Source of the DNA: Sphingobacteriaceae bacterium
GTDB taxonomy: Bacteria > Bacteroidota > Bacteroidia > B-17B0 > Aurantibacillaceae
Reading direction: 5' to 3'
Length of the DNA stretch: 32,168 nucleotides
Assembly (NCBI GenBank): GCA_947453445.1
Contig: CANGGP010000038.1
Span: forward strand, 1-32,168
Position numbers and translations under genes: made by a program. The notes beneath the pieces are model-generated. The model made no database searches and was not told the DNA's origin. It worked only from the letters and a program-made list of their open reading frames with translations. Each line of letters begins with the position of its first letter. Within the stretch, counting starts at the first letter, position 1. This document shows positions 25,922-32,168 of the stretch, one piece after another.

Positions 25922-27070
25922 ATGAAAAAAAATCAATTAGTTATCGTTTTAATGTTGGGTTTTGCTACTTTGTTTGGTCAAAATATGCAAATTCAAAACA
26001 TGGTGAATTATTTACGCAATAAGGAATTTGACAAAGCAAAAGCATCGGCCGATGCAGCCGCTGTGCACGAAAGTACCAAAGCTTCGAGTAAAATGTGGTT
26101 GAACCGCGGTTTGGTATACAAAGCCATTTATTCTGATACATCACAAAAAGTGCGCGACATCGATCCGGATGCTGCAGAAAAAGCATTGGAAGCTTTTACC
26201 GCTTGTTTAACCTTGGATAAAGGAAAAGACATTTATAAAGATGAGGCCAAAGGTCCGATTGTATTGGCAGCAGCTGCTAACAACCGCAAGGCAAACAATT
26301 ATGTATTTAATAAGAATTACGATGCCGCCGCCAAATGTTACGACTTGTTGGAAGCAGCTTTACCTTTTGATTATGATCAAGGCATGAAACGCCAAAACAT
26401 TACAAAAGAAAAAATAATGTACAATAAATTTGAAATGTACAAATCGGCTGCCAACAAAGAAAAAACAAAGGAATACGCCAACAAATTAATTGAAATTAAA
26501 TACAAGGAACCAAAAATTTATACCGACATGGTAAAATTATCTTTGTTTGATAAAGACACTGCAGCTGCATTAAATTATATTGAAAAAGGTAAAATTTTGT
26601 TTGATGATAATATGTCTTTAATTGGCAGTGAAATTGACATTTACTTTGCCCGTAAAAAAACCAATGAATTGCGCGACAAGTTAAAAACCGCCATTGAATT
26701 GGCACCCGATAATGAAATATTACACGCTATTTTGGGTCAGGTTTACGAAAAAACCGGCGACTTCGAAAATTCAGAAAAAGAATATTTAAAAGCCATTGAA
26801 ATTAAAGCCGATTATGAAGCGGTGAACTTTAAATTGGGTGCTTTTTATTACAATATGGCAGCCGACTTTAATAAAAAGTTAAACGATTTGCCGCCAAAAG
26901 AAACTGCAAAGGCCACAGAATACGAAAATAAAATCAAAGAAAATTTCAAAAAAGCCATTCCGTTTTTAGAAAAGGCTTATGAATCAACGCCTGATAAAGC
27001 TTACAAAGAGAGAATATATAGAGCTTATTTGCGTTTAGGAGATACAGAAAAAGCAGCCAAGTACAAATAA
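25922..27070 (+). CDS. TPR-repeat protein 1, secreted
   Basis: 382-residue protein from MKKNQLVIVLMLGFATLFGQ, a clear signal peptide. An in-frame upstream start at 25898 (MVFFKKTV) would begin inside the terminator-like hairpin and is rejected. The body is alpha-helical with tetratricopeptide-like repeats; the clearest is around ILHAILGQVYEKTGDFENSEKEYLKAIEI, followed by FKLGAFYYNMA and FKKAIPFLEKAYESTPD. TPR domains scaffold protein-protein contacts; the partner is unknown and the location is probably periplasmic. Ten bases separate it from the next TPR gene, whose C-terminal part is homologous (FKKAIPFLE), so the two form an operon and likely arose by duplication. Confidence 0.85.
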   Translation: MKKNQLVIVLMLGFATLFGQNMQIQNMVNYLRNKEFDKAKASADAAAVHESTKASSKMWLNRGLVYKAIYSDTSQKVRDIDPDAAEKALEAFTACLTLDKGKDIYKDEAKGPIVLAAAANNRKANNYVFNKNYDAAAKCYDLLEAALPFDYDQGMKRQNITKEKIMYNKFEMYKSAANKEKTKEYANKLIEIKYKEPKIYTDMVKLSLFDKDTAAALNYIEKGKILFDDNMSLIGSEIDIYFARKKTNELRDKLKTAIELAPDNEILHAILGQVYEKTGDFENSEKEYLKAIEIKADYEAVNFKLGAFYYNMAADFNKKLNDLPPKETAKATEYENKIKENFKKAIPFLEKAYESTPDKAYKERIYRAYLRLGDTEKAAKYK

Positions 27071-27080
27071 ACCAAACAAC

Positions 27081-28433
27081 ATGTTAAAAAAAGCATCTTA
27101 TTTTAGCCTTAGCCTTTTATTAAGTTTAAACATCAATGCCCAAAAAAGCAAGGTGCAAGCCGCTTGGCGCGCATTAAATGATTATGAAGAAACTTTAAAG
27201 GAAGGTAAACCCAATTTGGCATACATCACCAAGGCCAATGAAGCCATTGATATGGCGCTTGCCAATGATGATACCAAAAATCAAACAAAAGCCCATGCCT
27301 ATAAATTGCGCATTGCTTATGCCATTTTTCAGTACAATTTGCGTGAAGAGTTGGCCAAGTTAGAACCTGTGGTGAAAGACAAAAATGAGCGCACCTTAAT
27401 GGCCTATGGCAATACTTCGCTGAAGGAATTTGAACAAGCAGGCGATGAATTAAATAAGATCAAAGATTTGGATCCTAAATTTTTGGACGATATACAACAA
27501 GGCATTGCGGCAGGCTCGGCATCGTTAGATGATGAAGAAATTAAATTTGCCACTGCCACCATGCAAATGAAAGCAGAGGCAGCTAACATTGCCACCGGAA
27601 AATACAATGCCAAAAAATTTGGTGAAGCAGCCGATTATTTTTACAAAACGGCCATGCTTAATACCATCCTCAGTAAAACAAAGGATACCGCCAGTTTTTA
27701 CAACGCTTGTATTTCGGCCTCACGTGCCAAAGACAATGATAAGATCATTACTTACAATCAAAAAATGTTGGATTTAAAAATTGGCATGCCTTCGAATTAC
27801 AGTGCCATTGGCCTTGCAAATACTGCCAAGGGTGATACAGCTGCTGCTTTCGAAAATTTGAAGAAGGGTAGGGCGCAATATCCAAACGATTTAAGCTTGT
27901 TAAATGAGCAAGCCAATTTGTTCATCGCCAAAGGTCAAAGCATGAATGCCATCCAAAATTTAAAACAGGCTGCCGACAAGGATCCTAAAAATGCTTTTGT
28001 TTTTTTGATGCTTGGTACTTTGTACGATAATTTGGCCAATCCCAAAGATGCGGCAGGTAAAGACATGGCTAAACCGACCAATTTCGACGAAATGTTTAAA
28101 AATGCCGAAACAGCCTATTTAAAAGCCATTGAATTACAGCCGAGCAATAAAGATTATTTTTTTACAGCGAATTATAACTTGGGTGCCATGTACAATAATT
28201 ATGGCGGATCAATTGCTTCTCGTAAACCTGAGAAAATTGCCGACATGGTAAAAGCCCAAAAAGAAATCGACGAACAGGCTAAAATACAGTTTAAAAAGGC
28301 TATTCCGTTCCTCGAACAGGCGCTGGCCTTAAAACCTGAGGAAAAGTCTTGCGTGAAGGCACTTCGCTTACTTTATTTGCAAACTGGTAACGAAGTCAAA
28401 GCCAAAGAAATGAGCGACAAGTTGGCAAAATAG
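27081..28433 (+). CDS. TPR-repeat protein 2, secreted
   Basis: 450 residues with signal peptide MLKKASYFSLSLLLSLNINAQ. TPR-like helices run through the protein: EQAGDELNKIKDLDP near 120-135, a repeat around YNAKKFGEAADYFYKTAML, NDLSLLNEQANLFIAKGQ, and AFVFLMLGTLYDNLA. The C-terminal stretch NLGAMYNNYGG to FKKAIPFLEQALALKPEE and LYLQTGNEVKAKEM parallels the end of TPR protein 1. Probably periplasmic, function unknown. Lies 10 bases after TPR protein 1 and ends just before a hairpin terminator (28447-28471). Confidence 0.85.
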   Translation: MLKKASYFSLSLLLSLNINAQKSKVQAAWRALNDYEETLKEGKPNLAYITKANEAIDMALANDDTKNQTKAHAYKLRIAYAIFQYNLREELAKLEPVVKDKNERTLMAYGNTSLKEFEQAGDELNKIKDLDPKFLDDIQQGIAAGSASLDDEEIKFATATMQMKAEAANIATGKYNAKKFGEAADYFYKTAMLNTILSKTKDTASFYNACISASRAKDNDKIITYNQKMLDLKIGMPSNYSAIGLANTAKGDTAAAFENLKKGRAQYPNDLSLLNEQANLFIAKGQSMNAIQNLKQAADKDPKNAFVFLMLGTLYDNLANPKDAAGKDMAKPTNFDEMFKNAETAYLKAIELQPSNKDYFFTANYNLGAMYNNYGGSIASRKPEKIADMVKAQKEIDEQAKIQFKKAIPFLEQALALKPEEKSCVKALRLLYLQTGNEVKAKEMSDKLAK

Positions 28434-28446
28434 TTAGATAAAGTTA

Positions 28447-28471
28447 AAAATCCTTTATTTTTAAGGGTTTT
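28447..28471 (+). terminator. hairpin terminator of the TPR operon
   Basis: AAAATCCTT pairs with AAGGGTTTT (nine pairs, one G-U) over a seven-base loop; the T-run is short and within the right arm, so this is a moderate call. The next promoter box begins six bases later. Confidence 0.6.
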
Positions 28472-28476
28472 ATGCT

Positions 28477-28484
28477 TAAATTTG
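28477..28484 (+). promoter_or_regulatory. -7 box of first glycine-rich gene
   Basis: TAAATTTG matches TAnnTTTG and ends four bases before the ATG at 28489. A transcript from it would have essentially no leader. Confidence 0.55.
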
Positions 28485-28488
28485 AAGC

Positions 28489-30384
28489 ATGACTGATAAA
28501 AATCATGCTTCTTGGTTCTATTTGTTACTGATTGTAATTTCTGGTTTCAGTTCCGTTGCTCAAACAACCGTAAACGCTTACGCCAAAATCACAGCCGTTA
28601 GTGGCAGTTCGGTACTTACTTTATCGAATGTTGATCAAACCAACCACACTTTTACTGTAGGTGGTCAAGTGATTGTGATGCAGATGCAAGATGATGTAAT
28701 TGGCTCAAACACTACTAACATCAGCACTTTCGGCAATTTGTCGTCGATTGCGAACGCAGGCAATTACGAAATTAAAACCATTGCAGCCATTACACCAACC
28801 AGTGGAACACCAACTTCCTTAACACTTACATCCGTTTTAGCCAACACCTATAATACTGGCGCCAATTCAAGCGTTCAACTCATTAGCTTCAGAGATTTAG
28901 GCGCTAATTACACCACATCAGCGAATATTTCAGGGAATTCATGGAATGGTAACGTGGGTGGGGTTGTTGCTTTTTATGTCACCAATACTTTAACACTCAA
29001 TCACAGAATTTTGGCCGATGGTATTGGCTTCAGAGGTGGTTTATACTCTAACAACAATGGAGGTGCCATTTGCACGTCTAACAGCAATACCCTTTACATT
29101 GCCAATGATAACCAACTTGGTTTTAAAGGCGAAGGCATTTATAAAAACACAAACAACAACTTTAACAATGCCCGCGGGCGCTTATTAAATGGCGGCGGTG
29201 GTGGTAACGATCACAACGCCGGTGGTGGTGGTGGCGGTAATTTTTCAGCAGGCGGTCAAGGCGGTAACGGTTATAACGATTGTACTACTTTCCCTGGCGG
29301 TGGTTTGGGAGGTGTTAGTTTATCGGCGCAAATTTCAGCATCTCGCGTTTTCATGGGCGGAGCCGGTGGCGGCGGTCAGCAGAATAACAGTCAAAATTCG
29401 GCAGGTGGAAATGGTGGCGGCATAATATTAATTAAAGCTAACGCGATAGCAACTAGCAGCACATGTGGTTCAAGTATACGCATCACTGCATCAGGCTTAA
29501 ATGCCAACAGTGCAGGCAATGATGGCATGGGTGGCGGTGGTGCCGGCGGCAGTATTGTACTACAAGTTCCTAATTTTTCTGTGACTTCAACTTGCCCTTT
29601 ATTGGTTAGAAGCAATGGCGGAAATGGTGGTAGTGTTTCTGATGCACAAGCACATGGCGGCGGCGGCGGCGGCGGTCAAGGGGTTGTGATTTATTCTATT
29701 CCAATTCCTACAACCAATATTACCACACAAGTAAACAATGGTGTAGCGGGTTCCGATAATAGTGGCGGTTCAACCAGCGCCGGTAATGGCGCAGGTAGCA
29801 GTGGCACCGGTACCATTGCATCGGCATCAGGACCTTTACCTGTAAAACTCATGAATTTTGATGGCCTTAGCCAAATAAACAATATTAAATTACTTTGGCA
29901 AACAGCGACTGAAAAAAATAACAGTCACTTTGTTATTGAAAAGAGTAACGATGCACTTGATTTTACAGTGTTGGCTACCGTTAAAGGTGCCGGCAATAGC
30001 AGTATTATTCAACGTTACGAATTATCCGATTTTAATCCGGTTTATGGCATTAATTATTACCGTTTAAAACAAGTCGATTTCGATGGCACCAGCACAACGA
30101 GTCCATTAATTGCTGTGAATTATGCTGATTTTTCTGAAATTAAAATTTATCCTAACCCTCTGAACACTTCTGAATCTCTCTTTTTAGAGTTTGGCAAAAT
30201 TGAACAATCGGTTGAAATTACATTGTTCGACTTGGCCGGCAAACCTGTTCATCACGAAGTGGTGGATGTATTGCCAAATCAGCAAATTGAATTAAAATCT
30301 TTGCATCTTGAAAAAGGTATTTACCAAGTGAAAATTAATTTGGGCGCATTTGGGTATAAAATGCACCGTTTAATTATCAATTAA
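28489..30384 (+). CDS. glycine-rich T9SS surface protein 1
   Basis: 631 residues. Signal peptide to about 24 (WFYLLLIVISGFSSVA/Q). An N-terminal region of about 150 residues (VGGQVIVMQMQDD, TNTLTLNHRILADG) leads into a long Gly-rich part (about 181-440) with runs such as LNGGGGGND and AGGGGGGNF and short Cys-containing spacers. Then a module beginning LPVKLMNFDG with LLWQTATEKNNSHFVIEKS and NYYRLKQVDFDG, common before sorting domains in Bacteroidota, and a T9SS type A domain starting IYPNPLN and ending YKMHRLIIN. Predicted cell-surface or extracellular structural or adhesive protein; no catalytic motif was seen. The very GC-rich Gly tract includes six GGC codons in a row (29656-29673). A close paralog follows. 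Confidence 0.88.
   Translation: MTDKNHASWFYLLLIVISGFSSVAQTTVNAYAKITAVSGSSVLTLSNVDQTNHTFTVGGQVIVMQMQDDVIGSNTTNISTFGNLSSIANAGNYEIKTIAAITPTSGTPTSLTLTSVLANTYNTGANSSVQLISFRDLGANYTTSANISGNSWNGNVGGVVAFYVTNTLTLNHRILADGIGFRGGLYSNNNGGAICTSNSNTLYIANDNQLGFKGEGIYKNTNNNFNNARGRLLNGGGGGNDHNAGGGGGGNFSAGGQGGNGYNDCTTFPGGGLGGVSLSAQISASRVFMGGAGGGGQQNNSQNSAGGNGGGIILIKANAIATSSTCGSSIRITASGLNANSAGNDGMGGGGAGGSIVLQVPNFSVTSTCPLLVRSNGGNGGSVSDAQAHGGGGGGGQGVVIYSIPIPTTNITTQVNNGVAGSDNSGGSTSAGNGAGSSGTGTIASASGPLPVKLMNFDGLSQINNIKLLWQTATEKNNSHFVIEKSNDALDFTVLATVKGAGNSSIIQRYELSDFNPVYGINYYRLKQVDFDGTSTTSPLIAVNYADFSEIKIYPNPLNTSESLFLEFGKIEQSVEITLFDLAGKPVHHEVVDVLPNQQIELKSLHLEKGIYQVKINLGAFGYKMHRLIIN
29656..29676 (+). repeat. GGC trinucleotide tract in glycine-rich gene 1
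   Basis: Six GGC units then GGT, encoding seven Gly. The same tract is present in the paralog at 31606-31626. Trinucleotide slippage would keep the frame but change Gly-run length. Confidence 0.8.
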
Positions 30385-30405
30385 TTAAAGCATGATCCAA
30401 GACTC

Positions 30406-32168
30406 GTGAATTGTTTATTGACCTTTTTTAATACCATTAAATTCATTCAATTTTCTAAACGACTGAAATACTTCACCATTTTTTTATTGTTGGGTATTGT
30501 TGCGGGATTTAATGCCCAAACCACTTTAAATGCTTACGCCAACATTACAGCCATAAGCGGTAACAGTGTTTTGAGTTTAGCCAGTGTCGACATTAGTAAT
30601 CACACATTTACTGTAGGTGGGCAGGTGATTGTGATGCAAATGCAAGATGATGTTGTAGGCACAAATACAACCAATGCCAGTACCTTTGGCGACATCGCCA
30701 ACATTAAAAGTGCAGGCTTATTCGAAATTAAAACCATTGCTGCCATAACGCCAACCAGCGGCACGCCAACTTCACTAACCTTAACTTCAGTATTGTCGAA
30801 TACATACAACTTCGGCACCAACAGCAATGTACAATTAATTAGTTTTCGCGACTTGGGCGCCAATTATACTACTTCTGCAAATATCAGCGGCAAGGCTTGG
30901 AATGGCACTACCGGTGGTGTTGTGGCTTTTGTTGTAACCAATACCTTAACACTCAATCACCGCATTCTAGCCGATGGTATTGGCTTCAGAGGTGGTGCAG
31001 TATCTTCTAACGCGGGAGGTGATTTAACATGTGTCAACACTTCGTATATTTCAACTTTGGCCACATTGGGTAAAAAAGGTGAAGGCATTTATGCCACCAG
31101 TACCACCTCATTCACACAAGGTCGTGGTAAAATAGCCAATGGCGGCGGTGGCGGATCAGAAAACAACGCAGGCGGCGGCGGCGGTGCCAACTATACGGCC
31201 GGAGGCATTGGTGGGCTTGGATACCCTTGTACCACTGGTAATTCAGGGCGAGGTTTGGGTGGTGTATCGTTATCAGCATCTATTACCACAAGTAGAATTT
31301 TTATGGGCGGCGGCGGCGGTGGTGGACAAGCCAATAATGGCAACGCAAGCGCAGGTGGTAATGGCGGCGGTATCATTTTAATAAAAGCAAAAACAATCGC
31401 AACCAGCGCATCTTGTTCTTCATCGATACAAATATCAGCAAATGGAGTAAGCGCCACTAATAGCGGCAACGATGGTTCAGGCGGTGGCGGTGCAGGTGGA
31501 AGCATCGTAATTCAAGCAACTACTTTTTCGATTACTGCAAGTTGCCAATTAACAGTAAGCAGCAACGCCGGTAATGGCGGCAGTGTAACCGATCCTGCTT
31601 CACATGGCGGCGGCGGCGGCGGCGGACAAGGAGTTGTGGCTTATTCTACTGCACAACCAACACTCAATGTTACAACACAAGTGAACAATGGTACAGCAGG
31701 TTCTGATAACAGCGGTGGTACAACCAATGCCGGTGCAGGTGGCGGTAGCAGTGGTACAGGTACAATTGTAGCCAGTTCAGGACCATTGCCTATCAAATTA
31801 ATGTACTTTGAAGGATATGCTCTGCAAAATAACATAAGGTTGATTTGGCAAACGGCAACCGAAAAAAACAACAAAGAATTTGTGATTGAAAAAAGTACCA
31901 ATGCACTTGATTATAGATTCCTCGGCAGCGTTACAGGCGCCGGAAACAGTGATGTATTAAGACGTTACGATTTAACGGATTATTATCCGATTTATGGTAT
32001 TAATTATTACCGATTAAAACAAATTGATTTCGACGGTACCACTACAATTGCACCATTGGTGGCCATTGAATTCAAAGAACCGGGTAAATTTATCGTTTAT
32101 CCTAATCCTTTAAATACTTCACAAGATTTGATGGTAGAGTTATCACAAAGTGAAAATCAAAAAGTACA
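30406..32168 (+). CDS. glycine-rich T9SS surface protein 2 (3' end outside window)
   Basis: Paralog of the preceding gene, open to the end of the window without a stop. There is no ATG upstream of the signal peptide; the frame is closed upstream only by the previous gene's stop, and GTG 30406 is the first plausible start (VNCLLTFF, then KRLKYFTIFLLLGIVAGFNA/Q); other non-ATG starts downstream are possible. Conserved with copy 1: FTVGGQVIVMQMQDD, TSGTPTSLTLTSVL, LNHRILADGIGFRGG, Gly-rich tract with (GGC)6 at 31606-31623, the LPIKLMYFEG module, LKQIDFDG, and VYPNPLNTS opening the T9SS domain, which is cut off after SENQKV. Gap to copy 1 is 21 bases with no terminator, so they may be co-transcribed. 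Function unknown, presumably surface-exposed. Confidence 0.82.
   Translation, partial: MNCLLTFFNTIKFIQFSKRLKYFTIFLLLGIVAGFNAQTTLNAYANITAISGNSVLSLASVDISNHTFTVGGQVIVMQMQDDVVGTNTTNASTFGDIANIKSAGLFEIKTIAAITPTSGTPTSLTLTSVLSNTYNFGTNSNVQLISFRDLGANYTTSANISGKAWNGTTGGVVAFVVTNTLTLNHRILADGIGFRGGAVSSNAGGDLTCVNTSYISTLATLGKKGEGIYATSTTSFTQGRGKIANGGGGGSENNAGGGGGANYTAGGIGGLGYPCTTGNSGRGLGGVSLSASITTSRIFMGGGGGGGQANNGNASAGGNGGGIILIKAKTIATSASCSSSIQISANGVSATNSGNDGSGGGGAGGSIVIQATTFSITASCQLTVSSNAGNGGSVTDPASHGGGGGGGQGVVAYSTAQPTLNVTTQVNNGTAGSDNSGGTTNAGAGGGSSGTGTIVASSGPLPIKLMYFEGYALQNNIRLIWQTATEKNNKEFVIEKSTNALDYRFLGSVTGAGNSDVLRRYDLTDYYPIYGINYYRLKQIDFDGTTTIAPLVAIEFKEPGKFIVYPNPLNTSQDLMVELSQSENQKV
31606..31626 (+). repeat. 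GGC trinucleotide tract in glycine-rich gene 2
   Basis: Six GGC units followed by GGA, at the position equivalent to the tract in the first copy (in both the upstream codons read GCACATGGC or TCACATGGC). Confidence 0.8.

Noticed and set aside
29391-29615. Minus-strand Pro-rich reading frames opposite the glycine-rich genes (also 29691-29882, 31191-31505, 31641-31901)
   Set aside because: They are the complement of GGC/GGT glycine codons in well-supported plus-strand genes; no start context or family resemblance.

Overview
The window comes from an AT-rich genome of the phylum Bacteroidota. Three signals agree. Surface proteins end in type IX secretion (T9SS) type A sorting domains (YPNP motif, final lysine- or arginine-rich strand). 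Several genes are preceded by the Bacteroidota -7 box TAnnTTTG. Housekeeping genes (lpdA, mtaB, clpC, clpS, gyrA) have Bacteroidota-type sequence. No plasmid, phage, CRISPR or transposase gene was seen.

Layout. Positions 1-912 hold the 3' part of an M16 zinc-peptidase-family gene, followed by lpdA (967-2355) with a clear terminator. An ACCACTAAG-type inverted repeat precedes mtaB (2574-3926). The 572-base gap after mtaB holds a GC-rich, strongly folded element (3961-4106) and a diverged second copy of the last 48 codons of mtaB (4220-4363). From 4499 to 16318 four paralogous secreted proteins of 974-978 residues lie head to tail with gaps of only 21-38 bases. Each has a signal peptide, an N-terminal domain with an FQENKGQ motif, exactly seven SBBP-type beta-propeller repeats, two Cys-containing Ig-like modules and a T9SS tail. 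A bidirectional terminator (16346-16380) separates this array from a minus-strand block: an M48 lipoprotein peptidase and clpS (6-base gap, one operon), then clpC.

A 278-base divergent region separates clpC from gyrA (20358-22901). gyrA is followed by a full two-domain M16 peptidase (22955-25816), two related TPR proteins (25922-28433) and two tandem glycine-rich T9SS proteins (28489-30384, and 30406 to beyond the window end). The second glycine-rich gene appears to start at GTG.

How the genes fit together. ClpS is the adaptor and ClpC the unfoldase of the N-degron and Clp pathway. M48 and the M16 proteins are envelope or periplasmic peptidases. The propeller and glycine-rich proteins are predicted T9SS cargo for the cell surface or medium. 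The most unusual content is the four-gene propeller operon, with mosaic relationships among its copies and conserved cysteine pairs, and the mtaB 3'-end duplication. No coherent defence or biosynthetic system was recognised.
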